Assembly: GCA_004352715.1 (NCBI GenBank)
Contig: SCFE01000090.1
Span: 1,219,470 to 1,283,469 of the forward strand
Source: Hofstenia miamia
Lineage: Eukaryota; Xenacoelomorpha; Acoela
Length of the DNA: 64,000 nucleotides
Direction: 5' to 3'
The position numbers were made by a program, and so were the translations under genes. The number at the start of each line of letters is the position of its first letter. Within the stretch, counting starts at the first letter, position 1. The notes beneath the pieces were generated by a model. That model was not told where the DNA came from. It made no database searches and worked only from the letters and a program-made list of their open reading frames with translations. Positions 1 through 10,990 of this stretch are shown here, piece by piece.

Positions 1-442
1 ATATATATATATATTATATACTTTCTCATCTTTGTGAATTGGCTAGAATTTTTGCTTAAAATTATTAAAAACCACAAAAGCTTGGGAAAACATAAGCTTA
101 GTTTATTTTAGTTCTTGCAATAATAATCATGTAAATTTATATATGTAGTAGGCCTAAATTGTTTCTCATTAAAAAGACACACCTAAAATTTAAGATAACT
201 TTTATACAAAAACACAAAAATGCACTCAAAATAAGTGCCTAATAATAAATACATCTGATTCATAAAATCTAAGCCTGAATTTAGGAATTATGTTTCTTTA
301 TCTATGACCATTAAGTATATTTTTTAAGGTTTCTTGCCACTGAAAAATGAAAGTTTCTTAGCTCTGATGTCAGGAAAGTGATTTTATTACAGTTATGTAG
401 CTCATTTCTAGCATAAATTATGCTAATTAGCTACATAAGTGC

Positions 443-475
<33 letters not shown>

Positions 476-494
476 ATATATATATATATATATA
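443..494. repeat. (AT)n microsatellite running into a gap
   Basis: An alternating AT tract with one GT interruption ends exactly where a run of exactly 1000 Ns begins (495-1494). The round length suggests a placeholder size. Assembly probably failed in the microsatellite. Confidence 0.9.
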
Positions 495-1850
495 NNNNNN
501 NNNNNNNNNNNNNNNNNNNNNNNNNNNNNNNNNNNNNNNNNNNNNNNNNNNNNNNNNNNNNNNNNNNNNNNNNNNNNNNNNNNNNNNNNNNNNNNNNNNN
601 NNNNNNNNNNNNNNNNNNNNNNNNNNNNNNNNNNNNNNNNNNNNNNNNNNNNNNNNNNNNNNNNNNNNNNNNNNNNNNNNNNNNNNNNNNNNNNNNNNNN
701 NNNNNNNNNNNNNNNNNNNNNNNNNNNNNNNNNNNNNNNNNNNNNNNNNNNNNNNNNNNNNNNNNNNNNNNNNNNNNNNNNNNNNNNNNNNNNNNNNNNN
801 NNNNNNNNNNNNNNNNNNNNNNNNNNNNNNNNNNNNNNNNNNNNNNNNNNNNNNNNNNNNNNNNNNNNNNNNNNNNNNNNNNNNNNNNNNNNNNNNNNNN
901 NNNNNNNNNNNNNNNNNNNNNNNNNNNNNNNNNNNNNNNNNNNNNNNNNNNNNNNNNNNNNNNNNNNNNNNNNNNNNNNNNNNNNNNNNNNNNNNNNNNN
1001 NNNNNNNNNNNNNNNNNNNNNNNNNNNNNNNNNNNNNNNNNNNNNNNNNNNNNNNNNNNNNNNNNNNNNNNNNNNNNNNNNNNNNNNNNNNNNNNNNNNN
1101 NNNNNNNNNNNNNNNNNNNNNNNNNNNNNNNNNNNNNNNNNNNNNNNNNNNNNNNNNNNNNNNNNNNNNNNNNNNNNNNNNNNNNNNNNNNNNNNNNNNN
1201 NNNNNNNNNNNNNNNNNNNNNNNNNNNNNNNNNNNNNNNNNNNNNNNNNNNNNNNNNNNNNNNNNNNNNNNNNNNNNNNNNNNNNNNNNNNNNNNNNNNN
1301 NNNNNNNNNNNNNNNNNNNNNNNNNNNNNNNNNNNNNNNNNNNNNNNNNNNNNNNNNNNNNNNNNNNNNNNNNNNNNNNNNNNNNNNNNNNNNNNNNNNN
1401 NNNNNNNNNNNNNNNNNNNNNNNNNNNNNNNNNNNNNNNNNNNNNNNNNNNNNNNNNNNNNNNNNNNNNNNNNNNNNNNNNNNNNNNNNNNNNNTTTAAA
1501 ATTAAAAAAACAATTCTTTAGACGACAGTTTGACTCTTTTGTAAATAGGAATTGTAATCTTAAAGAGCGAAAACTTTTCTTTGTTTGAGCTGTATTTTTA
1601 GTTACATCCTTTGTCTTCCAATGCTATTACAAAAAAAATTAGCCAATTCAATTAATACTCTACTTTAATATTCTCTATTCCTAGACGCTACACTCTTTTA
1701 CCTTATTTGAAGTGTTAATCATTTAAAGAATAACATTGATATCTGTTAACATTTATCATTTAAATAAACGTTTTTTCTTGACAATGATGACAATGGGTTA
1801 AATACAGGGTATATATATATATATATATGTATACATATATATATACTCGC

Positions 1851-1913
1851 TGAGGACAGTTCAGAACTGGAATCTAGAATCACATGTCCCGGGCTGAGCC
1901 ATCTCTGTCCTCA
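1851..1913. other. Structured hairpin next to an (AT)n tract
   Basis: The 9-base arms TGAGGACAG and CTGTCCTCA pair perfectly around 45 bases that are less AT-rich than their surroundings. A smaller inner hairpin is possible around GGCTGAGCC. Read on the minus strand, TGGCTCAGCCCGG resembles a pol III A box, but no acceptable B box follows. It could be a SINE fragment, a degenerate tRNA-like relic or chance. Confidence 0.3.
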
Positions 1914-2196
1914 AAAGTACTGAGAGCTTAGTGGTAAAGCAGAATAATAAAATATTTTAAAATGAATTCTTAAATGAAATTCAGAAGTAGATAAGTTTTG
2001 TTGAAAGTAGCGAAAATTCAATGAATTCGACCTCATATAATCTGGTGTATGTGCATACGTAGTTTTTATAATTTTCTGCAAAATGTCTCTCTTTGAACTG
2101 AGATTATTAAATCATTATTTCAAATTTCTGCAAAAGTGCACTAATCTTGGATTGCGTGATATTAAGGTGCTCCAAAAAAATGAAACAGAAAGTTAG

Positions 2197-2199
<3 letters not shown>

Positions 2200-2280
<81 letters not shown>
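2200..2280. repeat. (AT)n microsatellite
   Basis: About 80 bases of alternating AT with a few TTTA interruptions. Confidence 0.9.
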
Positions 2281-3752
2281 AAATATTGTAAAATATTTAA
2301 GTTATCGAATAAATACTGTTTAAAAATTTGTTTTTCAAAAGAAAAATCTTGGAAATTATTTTTAACTGTGCTTTTCAAGATGTTTGTTTGACTGTAACCA
2401 TAGATGAGTTAAAAATAAATGTGTGTGGACTAGGTAGCTCATGCCAATAATAGAACTTCTATTTTCAAAAGTGTTTAATTTAGATTTATAAATAGGTGTT
2501 GGTTTTTACATAAAAGAGGCTTCAATTTAAAGAAATTGAAATTTTTCAGTAAATATTATTGGTTCATTAGTATAATTGGAAAATAACGTACTAAATTGGG
2601 TTTTACCTATGTCTGGACTTCGAATTATGGCGAATCTTTCTCTTAGGAATTTTAGCTGTACGGATTAATTGAGTTTTAATATCTATAAAATTCTTAATTA
2701 GAAAAGAGTAAGTTTCTAAAGTGTTGAGTAAGAAAGTTAATAGTATCACCTTCCCTCCCCAAATTAATGTACTTTCGCTAGTGCGTTAAAGCTGTCCCAT
2801 CAGAAATTATTGTTTCAATTTAAAATACTAGTTATTTCTAGTTCGAAAACTGTATAAAAGACAGACTTTTAAAATAACTTCACTTGCAAATAATTGTTTT
2901 TCAATATTAGTATTGAAGTACTTAAAATTTTAATACCCTTTGTATTAGAAAGCTCTTTTTAGGCTTCAAAGGAAGCTAAGATTAAACGATATTAATATTT
3001 AATTCCTACCTAAAGGCCATAGATTGTCATTTTTAATTGATTATTGAATGTAATTATTACTGGAAAATTCGATAAAAAGTTTTTTAATTAGCAAAGTTAC
3101 AAAATATATTTTAGAAGTGAATACTATTTTTTTTGAATGAATTGAATTGTGTGTGGAGAAGTTCGACAAGGTCTTCCACAATTATTGATAGCAACGAAGC
3201 ATGCCCTGCTAAATACATTATCTGCTAAACTCGATGATTTTATTCCGAAGTTATTTGGTATTACATTAATTTTTTGCTTCTAAGACCTATATGAACTTTA
3301 CAAATTTCTCTATTTGCGCCCAATTTTAATACACCTAGAATATATTTTAAAATTTTAAAAAATTTTTCATGTAATTTTGTAACGGAAATGAAAGAAGAGC
3401 ATAACTAATTTAAAATTTTTTATAAACCTTATTTATAAGAATAATAAATGAAAAACTTAGGAAATTTAAAAAAAAAGGATGAAGAAGCTGGAAATTTATA
3501 TATTTATAATATAAATATTTTTTTTTAGAAAATGGTGATAGATATTGTTTGTCACAATTCCTCAATATTTAACCCCGGTCACCAATTGTCAAAAAAAACA
3601 TTTTAGCAACTAGAAAATGCTAATAATCCATACACAAAAAATCGAATAAATCTGAGGGAAAAAAATTTCTGGATATTACACTTAGAGTTGACGCTATATA
3701 GGTACTTATCAATTTTCGCCAGATGCAAATATAACCAAATTATTTCGTGTCG

Positions 3753-3811
<59 letters not shown>
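3753..3811. repeat. (AT)n microsatellite
   Basis: About 58 bases of alternating AT with one TT phase slip near 3781. It lies about 120 bases beyond the splice donor of the receptor exon, so it would be intronic. Confidence 0.9.
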
Positions 3812-3813
<2 letters not shown>

Positions 3814-3926
3814 AAGGGTGCAAAGATGCAAAATACAATGTGTTTTTTCTGTAAGCGTTTCACAACTATGTTGTTAATTTTACTAAAAAGGGTTATCTAA
3901 AACATGCAATTCAGAAAACATTATAT

Positions 3927-3932
3927 ACTTAC
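3927..3932 (-). other. Splice donor of the GPCR-like exon
   Basis: Read on the minus strand this is GTAAGT, directly after the last coding base at 3933. It matches the eukaryotic donor consensus at all six positions. Confidence 0.5.
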
Positions 3933-4069
3933 TTTATTATGACGAAAACTACGGCGAGATTAGCTAATATCCCCAGAAAAGCTACTATGTATCGAATGAC
4001 ACAGTAAAAGTATACTAGAAATGTATGGTCACCATCAGCGAAGGGATTGCTGTCGTTGTAAACTGTCAT
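3933..4069 (-). CDS. GPCR-like first coding exon (N-terminus plus TM1)
   Basis: This is a partial gene and only one exon is visible. The ATG at 4069 sits in a good context (GAAGCCATGA), with an in-frame stop four codons upstream. The exon encodes 45 residues and two bases of the next codon. It opens with a short N-terminus holding one N-glycosylation site (Asn5-Asp-Ser). A hydrophobic helix follows at about residues 17-45, containing FLGILANLAVVFVII. The G-x-x-x-N pattern matches the conserved TM1 Asn of rhodopsin-class receptors. The reading frame leaves the helix at AAA|GTAAGT, a strong splice donor, giving a phase-2 intron. No TM2-TM7 exons were recognised below it. Seen: start context, sequon, helix, donor. 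Inferred: receptor identity. Any other protein with a short ectodomain and one N-terminal helix would fit equally well. Confidence 0.5.
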
Positions 4070-4681
4070 GGCTTCTACAGGTCACGGAGCTATATCATCT
4101 TGAAATCATTTTAAGAAAATTTGCAATTGTCTTCTCATTGGTTGGCTTTGGTCAAATCATTTTATTCGCTGCTTATTGAATAAAATTCAAGAATTACGAT
4201 ACATTCTACAATATTGTGTTTAAGTAACGAAATATTTAGATGCAAAACAAGCATATGGCCGGTTAAATATGTATGAAAATATATGAAAGTACACGAAAAT
4301 TGTTCTACTTGAAGGTAGGGCTGAAAAGCAATTGGTTTTAGGGTTTTTTTGAAATATTTACTTAATATTTTTCTAATTTAAAATAAAAAATATGATAAAA
4401 ATTCCTTAGAAAAAAATTTTCAAACTTTCAAGTTTCTTTAACATTTTTTGCCTTTGAAAATATATCTAAATATATATAAATTTGAGTTACTTGCCATTTT
4501 GTTTTGAACTATGCATGTTTTGGTTTAGCTTTTCTCTCAAATTGATATCTTACTTAAAAACACTTGTTGAAAAATCGAAAAATAACAATGAAATTTATAT
4601 ATTGTGTCATTCTAGAAATACTGTATCCTCTCGAGAGTGAATCAAAGTTGGAACTGGCAGAAAATTTTAGTCCGTGGCAGG

Positions 4682-4729
4682 TAACCATGTTTAAGATTTA
4701 GGCATTTTAGCAAAGCAATTTTTGTTATC
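4682..4729. repeat. 48-base direct repeat, copy 1
   Basis: The bases from TAACCATGTTTAAGATTTAG to TTTTTGTTATC recur without change at 7025-7072, in the same orientation. The two copies bracket the Penelope-like relic. They could be a long target duplication, terminal repeats of the element, or an assembly duplication, because copy 2 lies 14 bases from a gap. Confidence 0.85.
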
Positions 4730-4748
4730 TAAATTACATTTGAATTTT

Positions 4749-4756
4749 ATATTATA

Positions 4757-4802
<46 letters not shown>
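4749..4802. repeat. (AT)n microsatellite
   Basis: About 54 bases of alternating AT with one GT interruption. Confidence 0.9.
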
Positions 4803-4804
<2 letters not shown>

Positions 4805-5779
4805 CTATTTCTAGAATAGGTTTTTAGCAAATTTGCGAAAGCTTGGGGTCCCGAACGTAGAGTAGTTATAAATTATGCTTAAAGAATACCAAAGAAAAAT
4901 TCTAAACGTAAAAAACGTCATGCCCTCTTCATTTTGGGATTTTATGGTAATTCTATACAGGCTTATTTTATAGACTAAAAAGAATGGAAATTTTTAAATG
5001 TAATGTTGTGAAATTGCACAAATTTAGTATTTATACAAAGTGTATGTGTGCTTGATGCTGACTTTGCTGTATCTTCCATGAGCTTCATAGGATTCTGAGC
5101 TATAGACCTCAATATTCCAACAAGTTCTAAGCTCCAATAACATTTTAAGTATTCTTTGTTTTTGGATAAAACACTAGTTTGTCATAAAGCTCTAGATAGA
5201 TGCTAGAATCAAAACATTGATCTAAAACCAACCAGAGGGCCCATTATTGACGATTAATCACAAAACTTGCTGAAGTACTAAGAGTAACAGAAAAATCAGT
5301 CTTTACCTTGAAGCTTAGCTTTTTTCACATTTTTTGCAAATTTATGTGTCAGATATCCAATTCTCCCGGCAGTGGAAGCCAGTGAAGATCATTTATGAAA
5401 TCCATGCGATTATTTAGCATAGGATGTCTTCGAGTGTTTTTATAATATCATTTTATGAATTGCTCTTGATAATGAAGAGAAAGCAATATGCTCCATTAGA
5501 GATAAAATTCCTGAACAATGATCACAATTCAGTATATTTAAAGTTTCATGCCCACTAAGGCGTAAATCTACCAATAATATGTGTGGTTGTAGGAAGTTCT
5601 TAGACGAATTTAATGTTCTTTCGATAGTTAGAACTAATTTGTGATTTCGTGATTTTTAAGGGAGCTGCAGTCCTAGAATATTTTCAATGGGCTATATATA
5701 TATGTGCACATTACAGCTAGTGTAATTCTTTTTAAAGTACTTTTCATCCAAGGGTAGCAGAAAATTTTGAAAATAAGGG

Positions 5780-6870
5780 TTTTATCTTATGAAAACCACT
5801 GAAAAGAATATAGATGGCTTAAAAATCACAAAGCCCATTGCATATCATAGATATGTTGATGACATTTTTAATATATTCGAAAACCAAGATGATGTCGAAA
5901 ATTTTAAGAACATTATGAATAATTAATTAAAAGAGTTACAATTTATAGTTGAATACCCTGTGAACTATAAATTAAATTTTCTGGATGTTGCAATAACGTA
6001 CAATAACCATTCCTACGAAACTAAAATGAACCGAAAACCAACAAATTACAATCTTTACATTCCATTTCATTCATATTGTGATTCAAAGTATAAAATTAAT
6101 ACCATCAAATGCTTACATAATCGTATAATCAAAATTTCTTCAAATTACCAAAGTTTAATTGAATCAATCTCTGAATTACATGAAATTTTGGAAAACAATG
6201 GCTATCGACATGGATTAATTAGAAAGTATGTTGATCTACAGCTAACAAAGAAACCTGAAGTAATATGTAACCAAGGTCAATCTAATGATAAAGAACCACT
6301 ATATTGGAAGTTGCCACAAATTGAAGAGCACCAACAACTGCTAAATTTAAGAATAAATTAAATTAATGCGAAATTAAGATACTCAAGAATAAGACCAATA
6401 TTAGAAACTAAGAAGACCTGTAATATATTTTGCAACAAAGATCCGATTCAAGAGATGCTTGTTTCATCAATTTTATACAAGTTTGCATGCAAAGAATGTC
6501 ATGTTACAATTCTTACATCGGTGAAACAAAGCGACATTTTCAAACTCGGGTTAATGAACATCTATCAGGGCACTTAAATTCCGAAATTTATACTCACCAA
6601 CATTGAGCCAACATCAATAATTTAAGATCATTATGAAAACACCTAATACTAAGATTTCTGAAGCTCTAATTATTAAGAACTCAAATAAAAAAGACTAATG
6701 AATAAACAAAGAACGATCTAAATATTGAATATCTTTTAGTGTATGCATATTCAACAAAATTAAATTGTAAATTATATTACCACAAAATTTGTATTGACGA
6801 TGATTTCAAATTGAAACCGGTTGCATAGCATAAATCTGAGCCCAATAGTATCAATATACATATATATAAA
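5780..6870 (+). pseudogene. Penelope-like element: RT C-terminus plus GIY-YIG endonuclease
   Basis: This is the decayed 3' half of a Penelope-like retroelement polyprotein, which joins a reverse transcriptase to a GIY-YIG nuclease. The RT catalytic box reads HRYVDDIFNIFENQDD at about 5848-5895. An in-frame TAA follows at 5926-5928, then NYKLNFLDVAITY and the thumb region of an open stretch that runs to the TAA at 6359. The zinc-binding cysteines (FACKECH) precede a one-base frameshift near 6507. After it comes YIGETKRHFQTRVNEHL, the GIY-YIG core with its catalytic Arg region. The C-terminal SEALIIKNSN segment near 6660 is in yet another frame. A tail with GAAACCGGTT follows at about 6817-6826. 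The N-terminal RT domain is missing, so the copy is 5'-truncated and inactive. Confidence 0.85.
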
Positions 6871-7024
6871 ACAAGCATCGCAAATGTTCTTGCAAATTTA
6901 AGTTCCTAATAATTTCAACCATTAAAATTTCAAGACACTGCTAGTTCTACATCTGAAATGAGAAAATTTCCAAATTGCATACAAACATCAATTAACTTAA
7001 ACAGAAATGTTTTTTATTATAATT

Positions 7025-7072
7025 TAACCATGTTTAAGATTTAGGCATTTTAGCAAAGCAATTTTTGTTATC
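7025..7072. repeat. 48-base direct repeat, copy 2
   Basis: Identical over 48 bases to 4682-4729. The sequences diverge immediately afterwards, and a 657-base gap starts at 7087. Confidence 0.85.
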
Positions 7073-7086
7073 AAATTGAAATAATA

Positions 7087-7743
7087 NNNNNNNNNNNNNN
7101 NNNNNNNNNNNNNNNNNNNNNNNNNNNNNNNNNNNNNNNNNNNNNNNNNNNNNNNNNNNNNNNNNNNNNNNNNNNNNNNNNNNNNNNNNNNNNNNNNNNN
7201 NNNNNNNNNNNNNNNNNNNNNNNNNNNNNNNNNNNNNNNNNNNNNNNNNNNNNNNNNNNNNNNNNNNNNNNNNNNNNNNNNNNNNNNNNNNNNNNNNNNN
7301 NNNNNNNNNNNNNNNNNNNNNNNNNNNNNNNNNNNNNNNNNNNNNNNNNNNNNNNNNNNNNNNNNNNNNNNNNNNNNNNNNNNNNNNNNNNNNNNNNNNN
7401 NNNNNNNNNNNNNNNNNNNNNNNNNNNNNNNNNNNNNNNNNNNNNNNNNNNNNNNNNNNNNNNNNNNNNNNNNNNNNNNNNNNNNNNNNNNNNNNNNNNN
7501 NNNNNNNNNNNNNNNNNNNNNNNNNNNNNNNNNNNNNNNNNNNNNNNNNNNNNNNNNNNNNNNNNNNNNNNNNNNNNNNNNNNNNNNNNNNNNNNNNNNN
7601 NNNNNNNNNNNNNNNNNNNNNNNNNNNNNNNNNNNNNNNNNNNNNNNNNNNNNNNNNNNNNNNNNNNNNNNNNNNNNNNNNNNNNNNNNNNNNNNNNNNN
7701 NNNNNNNNNNNNNNNNNNNNNNNNNNNNNNNNNNNNNNNNNNN
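7087..7743. other. Assembly gap (657 N)
   Basis: Run of unknown bases; any open frame crossing it is meaningless. Confidence 0.99.
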
Positions 7744-9939
7744 TATTTAGTCAAAACCAAAGGGTTTACTTAAAAAATTTGATTGGCAGGTTTAGACAAA
7801 AAAATGAAATATATGGACTAGTAGAGAAAATTCTGGAGTTTATTGAAAAGATGTGTAATTTGATACCTAATATATTATGTAAAAGCTCAATAACACAACA
7901 ATTAAAAATGACATCTTAAGTTCTTAACACATTTTAGATATAGCTTTAATACTATGTAGACAAAATTTCATAGCGATCAGACGAAAATCAAAAAAGTTTT
8001 TTTTACATGTTGTTAAAAACGCATAAAAATATATTTCGAGAAATAGCCAAAAGATTATAAGAGAGTGTAAGCACATAACCTACAGCACATTATTCAGTAG
8101 TTTCTAGCAGCTCAGAATCAGTCGATTCAGATTTACTTTTTTATTGTCGTTTAAGTTTAGTGTTGGTCAAACGCAAAAAGCAAAATTTCTGAAAGGTTAG
8201 TGCAAAGGGTTAGTTGTGCAGACGTTAAAGTCGTAGATGGCAACTTATTTTAAAATCGGATTTAAAGTGCGCAATATTAAGAAAACACCCAACATATTCA
8301 GTGACGAGGAACCTTAATGTCTGCAACATGAAGCAATACCAAAGCTCATTTAAATAATATACATAGATATGAAAGAATAGTGATTTTTTAAGGGAAAACC
8401 TTGTAGGATGTGTTATTTGTTCTTATGGATCACTTGGAATGGGTAAAAACATTTGGCATTGTTCTATTCTATGGAAAAATTAGTTAATTTTATTTCTATT
8501 CAGAATCAAAAATTTGAAAATTATTTTTCAAGATTTTTAGGGTGTTTTTTGTTTGAATGATTTTTGCTTTTATCTGGTTACGCCCGTCTAGCTAACAGAA
8601 ATATAAAAGATTTATGAGTGATTAAATAGCAAGTTAACAAAGAGAAAAATCCACGAAGTCTAAAAACGAACGTCATCAACATTTGAATTTCTGCTAAGAT
8701 TTATTACTCTAAGAGAATTGGAAAAGATTGATGTGAACAAGGCTAAAGGCGATTTCCTTCGTGGTTTCTGAAAATGTTCTCTATATTGTATCTTTACAAA
8801 ATGCAATCGATGCAGTCATAATGCAGGAAGAACCACAAAATTGCAATTATGGTATTCAACACTGAACTGATAACAAAAACCAGATATTGAAGCAAATCCC
8901 ATAGAATACTTATAAATCTGTGTTTCGTTTATTCAGAAATCGAGGGAAAGTTGTATTTGTTATATATATATTGGAAATCTAATGTGGTAAGCGACGTAAA
9001 AATTGATATGTTTTATTTAATTGAATCCAACCAATAGCAAATGCTTTTGCAAAAATTAAAAAGTGATGCTATGAATTAGGATTCAGAAATCCAATCCCAT
9101 TGCATTAAAAAATTTAGTTAACATTGTTGCCTGAGCTTAAGATTCAACATTTGACCCAAATGAAAAAGGTTTTTTATTCCAAAGTTAGACCTTTTAGGAA
9201 TTCATTGCAATTGATGTTGAAAAACTGATTAATATTGGTATAGTGACAGGCGTGGTAACAGCGTTTGCTGTTATTTACTAATCAAATTGGTTTCAACCAA
9301 AAAGCACATTTATGCTATATTTTGTTGTCTTAGGCATATTATAATTGCTCTGTGAGTTAATTTAAGTTTCTGCTTTGTACTGATATTGAATATTGGATAT
9401 GGTATTGATGCGGTCGTTCAGGAGAGTCGTTCTAGTGATTTTATTGTTGTATCAAATTGGGATTTGTTGTCCATCTTGCAAATTGTTGAAAAGGTTAATC
9501 TTAGTTTTGAAACCAGTAACAGTGAAAGAGGAACATTTTCATTAAAAAGTTAACTTCACTTATTTTAGTGGTTTTTTGTCATTTTCAGTTTTTGACAATT
9601 TGATTTCAATTTTAGAATAATACAATTTTGGCTATTAACTTCTTAGCGGAATTTTGTGGTATAAGTTAGGCTCCTGCAAATCTATAAATATATTGTATAT
9701 TCAGAATCCGAATTTTGATAGTCTGTTTATTCGAATCGGAATCCGAATCTTCCTGTATTAGGTTGATTAATGAAAATGAAATTCAAAATTTTCAAAAGAG
9801 GCAACTTGTTCACGAACCAATTTAGAAATACATTTGAAATATTTGAATGATATGTAAACAAAGAAATGCATGTAAACAAGATTTGTAAAAATTGGAATGC
9901 GAAGCATTTTTGAATCTCAATCTACCATTGCGGCAGGAG
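7744..9939. other. Featureless AT-rich stretch
   Basis: I see no gene, no recognisable transposon protein and no clear repeat in this stretch. Confidence 0.5.
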
Positions 9940-10990
9940 AATCCTAGAATAAGTTTGGTGGGACGCAGAAATCATTGTCCCCAGGCGCGGGCGTCGTTTT
10001 GAAAGGCCCTGAGTAACAGTATATTTCACTATAGTGAACAAACTTCATATTTTGAAATCTAACAAACCAAATATAATTTTTTTAGTGTTGTAAAATATAA
10101 TAAAAATCTCTATTTTAATTTACGGTTGCTAACAGCAAAGCTGTCTTCTGTTAGTTGAAAGAGCTGATAATGCCTTTGACAGTATATTTTGCCATAACTT
10201 TCTATTGTTAAGCCAAAATACTGTATATCTACAAATGATGTTTCTAGGCTAGCATACTTCTTTCTAACGAAAGCTATTATTGACAAAGTTCTACACGTCC
10301 TAAGGTAACAAAAAATTCACATTTCTTGTAAATAGGACAATGAAATGTGTCAGTCTGAATTTCAAAACTTGCTAGCAGGGTATAAGAAGGTGTCACCAAG
10401 TGTACTTTGTACATATGAGGGCGGTGACGGTCAAGAAGCCTGTCTGTTCTAGTGTTGTGGAGACAGACTGCGACACAGTGGATAAACTGCTAGCAAGACT
10501 GCTACCGGCACCAGTTAGGGTGCGTTTCATGGGGCAGTCATACAGAGAGGAAGCTCTCTGTCTCTGGCCTATGAGATAGGCCCTTGGCCAGCATTTACTG
10601 TGCCTTCTTGTCGAGGCAGCTTTGCTGTGTCACAAGTAGCTATGTTCTAACATAATTACCATATATTAAGGGCTCTAACTAGGTAGAATGCTATGCATTT
10701 GGGTAAATACTGCTTCGAAATCATTTGCGCGGATCTATATAGTAGCCAGCAGGTGCTCTCTAAAGTTGCCACCGTTAGTAGCCTTGGTTGGCCAAAGCGA
10801 GAGAGGCGTAACCTTCTCAACTGAAGTTCGGCCTCAACACAGATCAGCACTCTACGTGCCCGGGGTCGCCAGAGGATTCTAATACCAAACCGGCCAGGCG
10901 CAATTCTAGAGGTATGGTCCGGACCCGGATCTTTGGTTCACTCACTGAGTTAGTCTGTCGACTTCTTCAGTAACCACACAAAAAAATTTC
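9940..10990. other. G+C-richer island of unknown nature
   Basis: The segments 9960-10010 and 10370-10970 are clearly richer in G and C than the flanks. They include runs such as CCCAGGCGCGGGCGTC and GGTCCGGACCCGGATC, and short palindromes such as GGCCTATGAGATAGGCC. Two overlapping frames are open at 10656-10850 (minus) and 10688-10882 (plus), but neither protein is recognisable. The composition suggests inserted DNA such as an untranslated or terminal repeat part of a retroelement, or a host regulatory region. No LTR ends, primer site or tRNA-like boxes could be fixed. Confidence 0.4.

Larger units (their letters stand above)
1..3932. other. AT-rich non-coding stretch with microsatellites and a gap
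   Basis: No convincing gene is seen here. The stretch holds (AT)n tracts at 1-20, 443-494, 1810-1845, 2200-2280 and 3753-3811, a 1000-base gap at 495-1494 and a hairpin at 1851-1913. If the receptor exon at 3933-4069 is real, the DNA below 3932 is the first part of its intron. A short region at 3131-3283 is open on both strands and is treated under findings. Confidence 0.6.
4070..5779. other. Non-coding stretch
   Basis: No gene is recognised. The first part would be the 5' flank of the receptor exon. It holds one copy of a 48-base direct repeat (4682-4729) and an (AT)n tract at 4749-4802. Confidence 0.55.

Noticed and set aside
439-1521. 360-codon open frame
   Set aside because: It consists of an AT repeat and Ns; there is no coding content. 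The same applies to 7071-7760, 18831-19148, 22838-23968 and 39786-40040.
1820-1945. tRNA gene
   Set aside because: A tRNA-like acceptor stem and an A-box-like word occur, but no T-arm or B box fits, and the cloverleaf cannot be closed.
10656-10882. Two antisense open frames in the G+C island
   Set aside because: About 64 codons each, no recognisable motif, and chance open frames are expected in the G+C-richer patch.
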